A stretch of DNA of 64,000 nt from Agromyces cerinus. Lineage in GTDB: Bacteria > Actinomycetota > Actinomycetes > Actinomycetales > Microbacteriaceae. The position numbers were made by a program, and so were the translations under genes. The first letter of the stretch is position 1. Each line of letters starts with the position of its first letter. Shown piece after piece: positions 1 through 10,177 of the stretch. The stretch lies in contig NZ_JAFBCT010000001.1 in NCBI RefSeq assembly GCF_016907835.1, positions 3,720,001 to 3,784,000 on the forward strand. Reading direction: 5' to 3'. The notes beneath the pieces were generated by a model. It ran no database searches and had not been told where the DNA came from. It was given only the letters and a program-made list of their open reading frames with translations.

Positions 1-3000
1 GTCGTGGCAGCCGTGTTCGCGATCGGGCTCACGGCTCCGGCCGTGCTGCCGGCCGTCGCCGCACCGGATGACGCTGTCTTCCTCCTCACGAAGACGGTCA
101 ACCCCGATACCTCTCCGTACGAGCCGGGTGAGCAGTTCAGCTACACGATCGAGCTGACCTGCAACAGCAACCTCGCCTCCACCTGCTACGACGCGGAGCT
201 CACCGACACGCTGCCCGAGCCCCTGATCCTCGACCCCTCAGTGACGCCCCCCGTCTCCGTGAGCGGCGGCGGCACGAGCACGCTCGAGTACGCCACCTCG
301 GACTTCACCGTCGACTTCACCACGCAGGGCGGTTCCGGCACCGGGCAGCCGGCCGGAACCAAGGCCTCGATCACGGTCTTCGTGCAGGTACCCGACGACA
401 TCAGCGCCGATTACAACGGTGCGAGCATCGTGAACACGGCCTCGGCGACCGGCACCAACGCGCTGCCGAAGGATGCCTCGGCGACGATCACGCTCGAGGT
501 GCCCGAGGTGCTCGACTCGACGGTGCAGAAGTCGGTCGACGACCACCAGACCGACGGCTCGCCCGGCATCCCCGCGCTGCCCGGCCAGCCCGTCGACTAC
601 ACGATCGGCGGCGGAAACGCCTCGAACCGATCGGTCGACGAGATCGTCGTGCAGGACCCGGCCGACGGGGCCTCGAGCCCGTTCGACTCCTCCTTCGACT
701 TCACCGGCATCACCTCGATCACCCCACCGGCGGGTGCCGACCAGGTCGAGATCGAATGGCTCGACGAGAACGGCGACTGGCAGGTCGCCTACGCGACCGG
801 GCCGATCCCGACCGACTTCACGGACATCCCCGACGTCGATCCGCTCTCGGATGTGAAGGGACTGCGGTTCACCTTCAGCTCGACGACCGGCCAGTTGCCG
901 CCGACGCCCGCCGGCGAGGAGGCCTCCATCGGCATCGGCGCCGAGACGAACGACACCGTCGAGAGCATTCCGAGGGACCAGTCGGTGACGGTGCCGAACA
1001 CCGCGTCGTCGAACATCGTCGTGCACGGCGACTCGAGCACACCGAAGACCGCCCCTGGCGACGCCGTCGTCTCGAACACCGGGCCGTTCGTCGACACCGA
1101 GAAGTCGTTCGCCAACCCGAATCTGCTCGCCGGTCAGCAGACCACCGCGACGATCACGTCGACCAACGGCTTCCGCCCCGTCACCTCCATGGTCGTCCAG
1201 GAGCCGACGCCCGGTTCGCCCGACCTCGGTGAGCAGGGCCTCGACTTCGACGGGTTCACCGACGGCGTCGTGTGGCCGCCGAACGCCACCGGCGCGACCG
1301 TCACGTACGTCTACGACGACGGCACCGACGAGACCCTCGACGCGGATGCCCCGAACACCCTGCCCGACCCGACGAAGGATGGCGTCGTGGGCTTCACGGT
1401 CACCTTCACCGGGCCGATCATCCAGAACGCGGCCGCGACCCTGCCCTTCACCGTGACGGCCCAGCCCGTCGACACCGAAGACGTCGTGAGCACCAACGAC
1501 ACGACGACGACCGTCACCGACGAGGTCGGCCTGTCGGGCACCGACGAGGACTCGGCCGACATCACGCGGCAGCCCGGCCGGGTCTCGACGACGATCGAGA
1601 AGAACATCGCGCGCGATGAGATCTGGGCCGTGCCCGGCTCGACCACCGATGTGAGCTTCCACGGCACCGTCAACAACCAGGCTCCGAACCCGTCGACGAT
1701 CGGCTCCGAGTACCTCATCGTGAGCGACCCGCCGAACCCGCAGCCCGGCGACCCGGTGACGCCCTTCTGGAACACCTTCGACGCGAGCCGGATCGTCGCC
1801 GGCGTGCCGGCGAATGCCGACCTTCAGGTGCAGTACTGGAACGGGGAGGAATGGGTCGACCTCCCGGGCGGGCAACTCGACGGCGAGGGCAACCTGGTCG
1901 TGGCGATTCCCGCCGACCTTCAGGACGACATCGAGGGCATCCGCTTCGTCTACACCCCGAAGCCCGGCGAGCTGCTGCCGCCCGGATTCCAGGTCACGCC
2001 GACGATCACGGTCGAGACCCGTGACCAGTTCCGCGACGGCACCACCGGGTCGGTCGCAGACGCAGCCGAGACCGCCGACCCGCTGACGGTCGCGAACACC
2101 GCGGGTTCCGCCGTCGAGAACCCGAACGACGCGAGCCCGGAGGACAACACCGCGACCGACGGCGACCAGATCGACCTGAAGCCGATCGACGGCGGCGGCC
2201 CAGGGCCCGACCTCCTTGAGAAGCACTGGATCGTCGACCCGGCCGATCCCCTCTTCGCCTTCACCGAGGACCGGCGCACGGCCCGCATCTCGTGGTCGAC
2301 CGAAGGCCTGCCGTTCGACTCGGTCGCGATCACCGACGATCCGACCGCGGGCACCGACTACAGCGACGCGGCGATCGCGCAGTCGACGTTCGACGCCTGG
2401 AACCTCGTCGAGATCGGCGCGATCGACTCGACCACCGACCCGGCGATGCAATTCGACCGAATCGCCGCCGTCGAACTCTTCAACGGCGACACCGGTACGT
2501 GGGACGACGTCACGGCCGCCGCGTGCGGCGACGGTACGGCGTGCGACGGGGCGTTCCCCGGATACACCCTCTCGGACGAGGAGGTCGAAAGCACCCGCGC
2601 CGTGCGTCTCACCTACGAGGAGGGATCGCACCGCGGCGACGGCACCGGGCCGATCGAAGGGTCGGGTGTGGCATCATCGTACGGCCACACGCGCAATCTC
2701 GACCTCGTGTTCGAGCTGCGAGACTTCAAGCGCAGCGACGGCGGACCGGTGACGGGCACGCTGCACGGCGAGGACTTCAACTCGGGCCAGCCCGGTGTGG
2801 TGAACAACACCGCCGGCCTCGTCGGCGACGGTCCCGCGCCGATCGATGAGCGCGACGCCGACCTGATCACGATCCTCGATGCGACGGTCAACGTCTCGGT
2901 GTCGAAGACCTTCGATCAGGACTCGCTGCCGATCCCCCCTGCGACCGAACCGCAGGCCAGCTACCCGCTCGTGAACGCCACGATCACGGCCCGCAACGAG

Positions 3001-6000
3001 ACCGAGACCGCAGTGGCGACCCTGCAGATCTCCGACCCGGCACCCGGTTCGGCGACCGACGCGTACGAGTACCTCAACCTCTACCGCATCGCCTCGATCT
3101 CCGTGCCGGCAGAGGCGACCCAGTCGACGGTCACGCTCACGCGCGAGGGCGGCATCGTCGACCCGCCGATCTCGATCGAGGACGCGCTCGCGCTGGGGCA
3201 CAGTCAGCTCACCGACGTCATCGGCATCGAGGTGCTGCACACCGACCCCGACGGCGTCTCGATCCTGAGCACGGAGCAGAGCACGGTCGTGCTCACCTAC
3301 CAGCTCCGCAGGTTCGAGCGCAGCGCTCCCGCCGACCCGGTGACGACCGATGACCTCGCCACCAACGTCGCCGGGGCCGAGGTCACGCGGCCGGGCGACA
3401 ACCCCGCCATCGACGAGGCATCCGGCACCGCCACCGACACCCTCCCGTTCGTCGCGGCGAGCTACGGCGTGGTCGCGCAGAAGAGCATCGACCCAGCCTC
3501 GCGCTACGAGAACGAGCCGCGCGACGGCTACACCGTGACGCTCACCGGCCAGCCGACAGGGAACGTGCGCACGAAGGTGCTCACGATCACAGATGCGGAG
3601 GCGACCTTCTGGAACGCCTTCGAGTTCGCCTCGTTCCCCACTGAGACGCTTCCGCCGAACCTGCACCAGCTGCGGGTCTCGGCACTCGCCGGGGTCGACT
3701 GGGCGCTCGATGCGGGCACCGGCGAGCTCGGCTACACCTGTGACGGCTCAGCCGATCTCACCGATTGCTGGGTCGTCGGCGAGTGGCAGAATGCGGCCTC
3801 CGACGGCACGGTCGACCCGGTGCTCCCGGGCGGCGTCTCCAACGCCGAGGTGCGTGGGCTCCGGTTCGACGTGCGGGTCGACGCCGACTCGTCGAACTGG
3901 GAGAACCCGATCAACCCGGTCGTGCCGATCGCCTTCACGGCAGACCGGCTGGAATTCCTGCATCACGGGCCGGCCGGCGAGGTCGACACCGTGCCGGTGC
4001 CCACGACGCAACCGGGCCAGCCGACGGCCCCGGGTGAAGACGCAGCGGGCACCATGACCGATGTCGTCGACGTGCACGGCACGGGAGCCTGGATCGATGA
4101 CGGCGGCACGGTCTGGGAGGCCGATGACGACGCCTCCGACGTCACGCAACTACTGCACCTGCAGAACGCGATCAAGGTCGAGAAGACCCCGGGCAACGGC
4201 TCGGATGGCGCGGCGTCGCAGCAGTTCCCGCCCACGGGAGCCATCCCGTACCGCATGACCGTCACCAACACCGGCGACTGGCCGATGACCGGTCTCGAGC
4301 TCACGGACCAGGTCGCGACCGACGCCACCGGCTCGATGCTCGTCGCGGTGCCGGGTGCCGACCCGGTGTTCAGGTTCACGCTCACGGCGGGCGACGGAAC
4401 CGAGCTCGACGCGAGCGGGTTCTCGGGCGAGCTCGACACCACCACCGGCGTCGTGACGATCACGGTGCCCGACGGGTTCGTCTTCGAACCGGGCGACGTG
4501 CTCGTGATCTCGGCCGCACTGCAGTTCCGACCCGGCCTCGCGCCGGGGACCCCGGTCGGCAACACGATCTCGGCGACGAGCGACCGCACCTTCGACACGT
4601 GCGAATCGACGGCGTTCGCCCAGCCGGTGCCCGCGACGCAGGTCGTCGACGACTGCGCGGCGAACACGACGGTCAACCCGTCCGCAGCGGCCCCGATCGC
4701 GCTGCAGAAGGGCGTGCGAGGCCTCGGTGCCGGAGTACCGGGGGCCGCGCCGGGCGACCCGAACTACGACGACCTCGGGGTGCTCGACACGACCGACCCG
4801 GACTCGGCCGACGCATGCGCCCAGCCGAACGCCCTGATCCCCGGCTTCTACCTCAGCAACTGCGTTCCGATCACGCGCCCCGGCGGCATCGAACGGTGGG
4901 CCATCGCCTTCACGAACCTCGGCAACGTCCCCGTGGAGTCGATCGGCGGAATCGACGTGCTGCCGGCGATCGGTGACACCGGCGTGACCATCGGCACGAA
5001 CCGCGGCTCCGAATGGTCGCCGGTCTTCCTCGGCAACGTCACCGTCCTCGACCCCACCATCTCGTTCAGGAGCTACTACCTGACGACGGTTCCCGCGACC
5101 GCCTGCAACGCGGCGGACATCGAGTTCAGCACGCGCACGACGTCGATGCCGACCGATGACCCCTGTTACGGCGATGTGAGCACGCGCGACTGGATCGAGT
5201 TCACCGACGCCACGCCGGCGGCCGAGCTCGCCCAGGCCAGGGCGATCAAGGTCGTCGTCAGCTGGCCCGACGGGCGAGGTCTCTCGCCGCGGGCGTCCGG
5301 CGGGCTCACCTTCGACACGCAGACCCCGTACTCGAACCCCGCCGCGGTGGACGGCGGCCTCCCCATCGCGTGGAACGCGGTCGCGGCCGGTTCACGTGCC
5401 GAGTTCAATGCCGAGGAGATCTACCAGGGTCCGGTCGAGCCGGTGCGTTCGGGCGTGGCCGTGCCGACCGGTGACATCGCACTCGAGAAGGAGGTCGTCG
5501 TCCCCGACGACTGGCCCGCCGAGTGGCCGCTGCCCGCCTCATACGACTTCGACGTGCAGTGCACGTCGGGGGGTGAACCGGTCACGCTCGGCGACGGCGA
5601 CGGAAACGCTCCGTCTCCGGTGACCGTGCCGGCCGATGGTACCGAGGTCGTCTTCGGCGAGGGCACGAACTTGCCGATGTACTCCGAGTGCACCGTGCAG
5701 GAGATCGCGGCACAGGGCTCGACGGTCACGTACGACCCAGCCGGTGCCGACGGCCGCTCGGGCGAGGTGACGGCGCGCCGAGACCTGACGTCCCGGACCG
5801 ACATCCATCACCCGGCGCCCGACGGCGCGGAGCTGGAGCAGGTGACCGTCACGAACACCTACGAGCTCGGCGGGTTCACCGTCAGCAAGGCCGTCGACAA
5901 CGGCGGCGCCGAGAACCAGGACGGCGACGAGATCGTCTACGAAACGGTCTACCGCTTCAACGCGAGCTGCGTGTTCGAGGGCGAGACGGTGTTCGACGTC

Positions 6001-7698
6001 GACTTCGAGTTGACGGCCGGCGAGTCCCTGCCGTTCGAGCCGCTGCCGGTGGGTTCGGTCTGCACGGTCGAGGAGACCGATCAGGCCGGGGCCGACTCGT
6101 CGATCGTCGTCACGCAGGACGGGGTGGAGGACGATCTCGGCGACGTCACGACGGCCGAGTTCACCGTGCTGCCCGATGATGAGACCGGCCAGGCGGTCAC
6201 CCTCGTCGCCGTGACGAACAGCTACTCCGTCGGTTCGGTCGAGATCGTGAAGTCGGTCACCGGCACCGGTGCCGACGCATGGGGCGGCAGCTTCGGCGAC
6301 TTCGAGGTGCGGCTCGTCTGCACCCTTCCGGCCGCGGACCCCGACACGGTCTACGACGGCACGCACACCCTGACGAAGGATGCCCCGGGCGACGTGTGGC
6401 TCGTCGAGAACCTGCCGACCGGGGCCGAGTGCGACGTCACCGAGATCGACGACGGCGGTGCCACCGCGTCGTCGGTGTCGCCCGAGATGCCGATCGTCGT
6501 CGGCGACGCCTCCGCCGAAGACCCCGTGCGGGTCGACATCGACAACGAGTTCCGCACCGGGTCGCTCGACGTGCTGAAGTCGATGTCCGGCCCCGGAGCA
6601 GGCGACTTCTCCGAGGGCGAGTACGTCTTCGAGGTCGTCTGCACCTACGAGGACACGACCGTGGTCGACGAGGAGCTCGTCGTGGTGAGCGACGGCGGCG
6701 ACGGGCCGTTCCGGAGTCAGACGATCACCGGCATCCCAGTGGGAGCGGAGTGCGTCGTCACCGAGACGGATGCGGGCCACGCGGATGACCCGGCGGCGCC
6801 GGTGACGGTGACCATCGCCGACCAGGCCGAGGCGGGCGTCGAGACCGTCGTCACCGCCGGGTTCGTCAACGAGTTCTCGCTCGGCACCGTCGAGCTCGCG
6901 AAGGAGGTCGACGGCGAAGCGGCCGATGCCGAGTACGTCGCCGATGCGGTGTTCACGGTGCAGCTCACCTGCCAGGTCGAGGTCGACGGCGAGCTCGTCA
7001 CCCTCTACGACGGCGCGATCGAGATCACGGCCGGTGAGACGATCGAGGTCGTCGACGCGAACGGCGATCCCGTGCACCTGCCGGGCGGCACGCACTGCTT
7101 CGCGACCGAGACGGATGCGGGCGGCGCGTCGAGCGCGGCGGTCGACTTCGACTCATACGAGAACGCGGCGATCGTCGAGGCATCCGACACGGCGCAGCTG
7201 TTGACGATCACGGCGACCAACACCTTCGACTCGGGCAGCATCGAGCTCGAGAAGACGGTGAGCGGCGCGGTCGACCAGGCCGCGGGCAAGTCCTTCGAGA
7301 TCGAGCTCACCTGCGTGCTCGATCGGGGGGCGAACGACCCGTACGTCGCGCTCGACGCCGAACTGGTGACGATCACCGCCGGCGAGACGAAGCGCTTCGA
7401 CGAACTGCCGGTCGGCGCGGAGTGCTGGGCTGAAGAGGTCGACGACGGCGGCGCGGTCGAGGTCACGGTCAGCGCGACCGAGGCGACGCCGGTGGTTGTG
7501 GGCGGCGACGAGATCGTGACCATCACGGTCGACAACCGCTTCGCCCCGCCGTTGCCCGCGACGGGCTTCGACGGCGACGCGCTCGCCGCTCGCCTGACGT
7601 GGGCGCTGCTCCTCACCGGTGGCGGGTTGGCGCTCGTGGCGTTCGTGCTCGTGCGCCGGCGACGGAGCCGAGCCGAGCTGAGGCTCGGCACCCGCTGA
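1..7698 (+). CDS. Giant LPATG-anchored surface protein with DUF5979 repeats (5' end cut by window edge)
   Basis: The frame is open from the first base, and the first residues already look like the hydrophobic core and AVAA cleavage site of a signal peptide, so the true start lies just upstream. Numbering from the GTG at position 4, more than 2,500 residues are visible. Residues up to about 1,800 are Thr/Asp/Gly-rich beta-sandwich modules of the kind seen in DUF11-like adhesins. From about 1,817 there are six tandem units of roughly 108-118 residues, beginning near 1817, 1954, 2074, 2182, 2291 and 2408. Each opens with a G-(S/T)-(I/L/V)-x-(L/V)-x-K core and contains Cys plus the (A/V)-E-C-x-(V/A)-x-E-x-D signature of DUF5979. 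The protein ends with an LPATG sortase motif (2517-2521), a membrane helix and an RRRRSR tail, so it should be linked to the cell wall. A strong hairpin follows. The ligand or role is unknown. Confidence 0.85.
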   Translation, partial: VVAAVFAIGLTAPAVLPAVAAPDDAVFLLTKTVNPDTSPYEPGEQFSYTIELTCNSNLASTCYDAELTDTLPEPLILDPSVTPPVSVSGGGTSTLEYATSDFTVDFTTQGGSGTGQPAGTKASITVFVQVPDDISADYNGASIVNTASATGTNALPKDASATITLEVPEVLDSTVQKSVDDHQTDGSPGIPALPGQPVDYTIGGGNASNRSVDEIVVQDPADGASSPFDSSFDFTGITSITPPAGADQVEIEWLDENGDWQVAYATGPIPTDFTDIPDVDPLSDVKGLRFTFSSTTGQLPPTPAGEEASIGIGAETNDTVESIPRDQSVTVPNTASSNIVVHGDSSTPKTAPGDAVVSNTGPFVDTEKSFANPNLLAGQQTTATITSTNGFRPVTSMVVQEPTPGSPDLGEQGLDFDGFTDGVVWPPNATGATVTYVYDDGTDETLDADAPNTLPDPTKDGVVGFTVTFTGPIIQNAAATLPFTVTAQPVDTEDVVSTNDTTTTVTDEVGLSGTDEDSADITRQPGRVSTTIEKNIARDEIWAVPGSTTDVSFHGTVNNQAPNPSTIGSEYLIVSDPPNPQPGDPVTPFWNTFDASRIVAGVPANADLQVQYWNGEEWVDLPGGQLDGEGNLVVAIPADLQDDIEGIRFVYTPKPGELLPPGFQVTPTITVETRDQFRDGTTGSVADAAETADPLTVANTAGSAVENPNDASPEDNTATDGDQIDLKPIDGGGPGPDLLEKHWIVDPADPLFAFTEDRRTARISWSTEGLPFDSVAITDDPTAGTDYSDAAIAQSTFDAWNLVEIGAIDSTTDPAMQFDRIAAVELFNGDTGTWDDVTAAACGDGTACDGAFPGYTLSDEEVESTRAVRLTYEEGSHRGDGTGPIEGSGVASSYGHTRNLDLVFELRDFKRSDGGPVTGTLHGEDFNSGQPGVVNNTAGLVGDGPAPIDERDADLITILDATVNVSVSKTFDQDSLPIPPATEPQASYPLVNATITARNETETAVATLQISDPAPGSATDAYEYLNLYRIASISVPAEATQSTVTLTREGGIVDPPISIEDALALGHSQLTDVIGIEVLHTDPDGVSILSTEQSTVVLTYQLRRFERSAPADPVTTDDLATNVAGAEVTRPGDNPAIDEASGTATDTLPFVAASYGVVAQKSIDPASRYENEPRDGYTVTLTGQPTGNVRTKVLTITDAEATFWNAFEFASFPTETLPPNLHQLRVSALAGVDWALDAGTGELGYTCDGSADLTDCWVVGEWQNAASDGTVDPVLPGGVSNAEVRGLRFDVRVDADSSNWENPINPVVPIAFTADRLEFLHHGPAGEVDTVPVPTTQPGQPTAPGEDAAGTMTDVVDVHGTGAWIDDGGTVWEADDDASDVTQLLHLQNAIKVEKTPGNGSDGAASQQFPPTGAIPYRMTVTNTGDWPMTGLELTDQVATDATGSMLVAVPGADPVFRFTLTAGDGTELDASGFSGELDTTTGVVTITVPDGFVFEPGDVLVISAALQFRPGLAPGTPVGNTISATSDRTFDTCESTAFAQPVPATQVVDDCAANTTVNPSAAAPIALQKGVRGLGAGVPGAAPGDPNYDDLGVLDTTDPDSADACAQPNALIPGFYLSNCVPITRPGGIERWAIAFTNLGNVPVESIGGIDVLPAIGDTGVTIGTNRGSEWSPVFLGNVTVLDPTISFRSYYLTTVPATACNAADIEFSTRTTSMPTDDPCYGDVSTRDWIEFTDATPAAELAQARAIKVVVSWPDGRGLSPRASGGLTFDTQTPYSNPAAVDGGLPIAWNAVAAGSRAEFNAEEIYQGPVEPVRSGVAVPTGDIALEKEVVVPDDWPAEWPLPASYDFDVQCTSGGEPVTLGDGDGNAPSPVTVPADGTEVVFGEGTNLPMYSECTVQEIAAQGSTVTYDPAGADGRSGEVTARRDLTSRTDIHHPAPDGAELEQVTVTNTYELGGFTVSKAVDNGGAENQDGDEIVYETVYRFNASCVFEGETVFDVDFELTAGESLPFEPLPVGSVCTVEETDQAGADSSIVVTQDGVEDDLGDVTTAEFTVLPDDETGQAVTLVAVTNSYSVGSVEIVKSVTGTGADAWGGSFGDFEVRLVCTLPAADPDTVYDGTHTLTKDAPGDVWLVENLPTGAECDVTEIDDGGATASSVSPEMPIVVGDASAEDPVRVDIDNEFRTGSLDVLKSMSGPGAGDFSEGEYVFEVVCTYEDTTVVDEELVVVSDGGDGPFRSQTITGIPVGAECVVTETDAGHADDPAAPVTVTIADQAEAGVETVVTAGFVNEFSLGTVELAKEVDGEAADAEYVADAVFTVQLTCQVEVDGELVTLYDGAIEITAGETIEVVDANGDPVHLPGGTHCFATETDAGGASSAAVDFDSYENAAIVEASDTAQLLTITATNTFDSGSIELEKTVSGAVDQAAGKSFEIELTCVLDRGANDPYVALDAELVTITAGETKRFDELPVGAECWAEEVDDGGAVEVTVSATEATPVVVGGDEIVTITVDNRFAPPLPATGFDGDALAARLTWALLLTGGGLALVAFVLVRRRRSRAELRLGTR

Positions 7699-7730
7699 GG
7701 CACGGCACTCGCTGACGCGGCGGAACGAAG

Positions 7731-7762
7731 AACGCCCGGCCGGGATGTCCCGGCCGGGCGTT
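7731..7762. terminator. Bidirectional hairpin terminator between convergent genes
   Basis: A perfect 15-bp stem (7731-7745 with 7748-7762) around a 2-base loop lies between the stop of the surface-protein gene and the stop of the sulfatase-like gene. It can serve both strands. Confidence 0.8.
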
Positions 7763-7783
7763 GCTCGTCGTTCGTCGCGCGTA

Positions 7784-9652
7784 CTACGGGGTGACGATGG
7801 CGAATGCCTCGTCGCCCGGGTCGATGACTCCGAGCAGGCGCTCGAGCACCGAGGTGTCACCCTCGGTCGAGACGCCCCCCGAGGTGGAGTCGCCGCCGAG
7901 GAGGGCCAGGAGGCGGCCCTTGGTGAGGCTGAGGGTCAGCTCGACGTCGCCCGCGCCGTCTTCGAGGTAGATCAGCACGCCGTTGCGGAGCGTGACCCGG
8001 AACCGGCGGTCGAGGTCGGTCAGCACGATCGCGAACGCGAGGTCGAGGCCCCAGGCCTTGGGGCCGTCGACCTTGATCGCGATCGAGTCGAGCAGCTGTT
8101 CGGGGCTGAGCTGGGCCACCATCGACGGGGCACTGGTCTTCGTCGGCGTGCCGAAGTTTCCGACGCGAAGTTCGGTCGCGCCCGAGAGGAAGAAGTTGCG
8201 CCACGTGCCGTTCTCGGAGCCGTAGGCCAGCTGCTCGAGCGTGTCGGCGTAGAGCGCCCGAGCGGCCTCGTGGTGCTCGTCGACGAAGACGGCGTGGTCG
8301 AGCAGGGTCGCCGCCCAGCGGAAGTCGCCGGCGTCGTACGCCGCCTGGGCGAGCTCGACGACACGGTCGATGCCGCCGATCGCGTCGACGTAGCGGGTGG
8401 CGATCGCGGCCGGCGGGTGCGGCCAGAGGCGTGCCGGGTTGCCGTCGAACCAGCCGAGGTAGCGCTGCACGATGGCCTTGACGTTGTGGCTCACCGAGCC
8501 GTAGTAGCCGCGCGTGTGCCAGGCCTGATCGAGCGCCGGCGGCATCTCGAACATCTCGGCCGCCTCGGCAGCGGTGTAGCCGCTGTTGACGAGTCGCAGC
8601 GTCTGGTCGTGCAGATAGGCGTAGAGGTCGCGCTGCACCGACAGGAATTCGACGATGTTCTCGCGGCCCCAGGTCGGCCAGTGGTGCGACGCGAACACGG
8701 CGTCGGTGCGGTCGGCGTAGCGGGTGATCGCCTCGGTGAGGTACTGCGACCACACGTGCGGGTCGCGCACGACCGCACCACGCAGCGTCAGCAGGTTGTG
8801 CAGGTTGTGCGTGGCGTTCTCGGCCATGCAGAGTGCGCGGTAGCGCGGGAAGTAGAAGTGCATCTCCGACGGCGCTTCAGTGCCGGGCGCCATCTGGAAC
8901 TCGATCTCGACGCCGTCCACGGTGTGCGTCTCGCCCGTCGTGGTGATCTCGAGGGTCGGCACGATCATGCCGATGACACCGGTCGACGTGGTCTGGCCGA
9001 GGCCGGCGCCCACGGCGCCCTGCGGCCCGCGCTCGAGCGCGGCGCCGTACATGTAGCCGGCGCGTCTGGCCATCGCGGTTCCGGCGTAGACGTTCTCGGC
9101 GACCGCGTGCTCGACGAATCCCTCGGGGGCGATGATCTGCACGGTGCCCGCGTCGACCTCGGCCTGCGACGTCACGCCGAACACGCCGCCGAAGTGGTCG
9201 ACATGCGAGTGCGTGTGGATGACGGCGACCACCTTGCGGTCGCCGCGGTTCGCGCGGTACAGCGCGAGTGCGGCGGCCGCGGTCTCGGTCGAGATGAGCG
9301 GGTCGATCACGATGATGCCCGTGTCGCCCTCGACGATCGTCATGTTCGAGAGGTCGATGCCGCGCAGCTGGTAGATGCCCTCGACGACCTCGTAGAGACC
9401 CTGGCGCGCGACGAGCTGCGACTGCCGCCAGAGGCTCGGGTGCACCGTGTCGGGCGCCTCGCCCTCGAGGAACGCGTAGCTGTCGTTGTCCCACACGACT
9501 TCGCCGGCGTCGTTTCGCACGACACCGGGCTCGAGGGCGGCGATGAAGCCGCGATCGGCATCGTCGAAGTCGCGCGTGTCGTCGAACGGCAGCTGCGCGA
9601 GTGCCGCCGCTTGTTGTGCCCGGATGGTGTCCGTGGCCGGCTTGTGGTCCAT
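7784..9652 (-). CDS. Alkyl/aryl-sulfatase-like metallo-beta-lactamase protein (SdsA1 type)
   Basis: Predicted Zn-dependent alkyl sulfatase of 622 residues, close to the length of the SdsA1 family. The N-terminal half is a metallo-beta-lactamase domain with the metal motif HSHVDH at residues 148-153. Further His and Glu ligands are likely in the stretch around EMHFYFP and CMAENATHN. A helical dimerisation region and a C-terminal SCP2-like sterol-carrier domain follow. I chose the ATG at 9652 because AGGGGGAA stands about 9 bases before it. The frame stays open further upstream, but nothing there looks coding. No signal peptide is evident, so a cytoplasmic enzyme is suggested, unlike secreted SdsA1. 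Family knowledge predicts cleavage of alkyl sulfate esters to alcohol and sulfate. The exact substrate is unknown. Confidence 0.85.
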   Translation of the reverse strand: MDHKPATDTIRAQQAAALAQLPFDDTRDFDDADRGFIAALEPGVVRNDAGEVVWDNDSYAFLEGEAPDTVHPSLWRQSQLVARQGLYEVVEGIYQLRGIDLSNMTIVEGDTGIIVIDPLISTETAAAALALYRANRGDRKVVAVIHTHSHVDHFGGVFGVTSQAEVDAGTVQIIAPEGFVEHAVAENVYAGTAMARRAGYMYGAALERGPQGAVGAGLGQTTSTGVIGMIVPTLEITTTGETHTVDGVEIEFQMAPGTEAPSEMHFYFPRYRALCMAENATHNLHNLLTLRGAVVRDPHVWSQYLTEAITRYADRTDAVFASHHWPTWGRENIVEFLSVQRDLYAYLHDQTLRLVNSGYTAAEAAEMFEMPPALDQAWHTRGYYGSVSHNVKAIVQRYLGWFDGNPARLWPHPPAAIATRYVDAIGGIDRVVELAQAAYDAGDFRWAATLLDHAVFVDEHHEAARALYADTLEQLAYGSENGTWRNFFLSGATELRVGNFGTPTKTSAPSMVAQLSPEQLLDSIAIKVDGPKAWGLDLAFAIVLTDLDRRFRVTLRNGVLIYLEDGAGDVELTLSLTKGRLLALLGGDSTSGGVSTEGDTSVLERLLGVIDPGDEAFAIVTP

Positions 9653-9764
9653 TGAGTGAAGTTCCCCCTTCGTGGGCTTGTTCGCCCTCTCCATCGTGGC
9701 AACCCGGCCACCGGGTGGCAAGCGAGCGCGCACTCCGGCGCGTCGCCGAGCCGGGCGGGGACGA

Positions 9765-9801
9765 CGAAGGGGGCGGATGTCCGTGACATCCGCCCCCTTC
9801 G
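9765..9801. terminator. Hairpin terminator downstream of the small antitoxin-like gene
   Basis: A perfect 17-bp inverted repeat (9765-9781 with 9785-9801) with a 3-base loop sits 12 bases past the stop codon of the minus-strand gene at 9813-10034. Confidence 0.75.
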
Positions 9802-9812
9802 AACCCGGTCGA

Positions 9813-10034
9813 CTACTTCTCGGTGCCGACGGCCCCGTCGATGTTCTCGCGAACACCGTCGATCTTGTCGTGGTGCTCCTCGGGGACGACCTTCTTCGCG
9901 GCCTCCGTGACCCCGTCGAGCAGCTTGTCGCTGATGTCCTCCGCCTGCTCGCTGTCGAGCGCGTCGGCGATCTTGTCCTTGTTCTCCTCGATGAAGTCTT
10001 GCGCCTTCTTCGTGATGTCGTCCAGAGAACCCAT
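9813..10034 (-). CDS. Small MT0933-like antitoxin-family protein
   Basis: A 73-residue, charged, helix-rich protein starting MGSLDDITKKAQDFIEE. It resembles the short actinobacterial proteins grouped as MT0933/Rv0909-like antitoxins, and more loosely CsbD-like stress proteins. The ATG at 10034 has a good AAGGTGG ribosome site; an in-frame GTG further upstream is less likely. No recognisable toxin gene is adjacent: the next genes are a sulfatase-like enzyme and an acetyltransferase. An actual toxin-antitoxin role is therefore unsupported here. The call rests on family resemblance only. Confidence 0.6.
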   Translation of the reverse strand: MGSLDDITKKAQDFIEENKDKIADALDSEQAEDISDKLLDGVTEAAKKVVPEEHHDKIDGVRENIDGAVGTEK

Positions 10035-10177
10035 GGCCCCCCACCTTTCGTTCGTCGTGGTCTTGCTCCCGTCATCGTAGGGGCGGCTCAAGTCGAAGGG
10101 AAGGGTTGCGACCCAGGGCGACGATGTCGTCGCCGACCGGTCACGTGCGCGCTACCGGCGCGTGGCACACTCGAACG

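Noticed and set aside
238..2631. Long minus-strand open frame opposite the surface-protein gene (also 5539-7095)
   Set aside because: Arg/Val/Gly/Asp-rich translation with no domain, no ribosome site and the antisense codon pattern of a GC-rich gene; the plus strand encodes a clear LPATG protein.
7745..9655. 636-codon plus-strand frame opposite the sulfatase-like gene
   Set aside because: Antisense shadow: composition is Arg/Val/Glu/Asp repeats without motifs, while the minus strand carries the HSHVDH metal motif.
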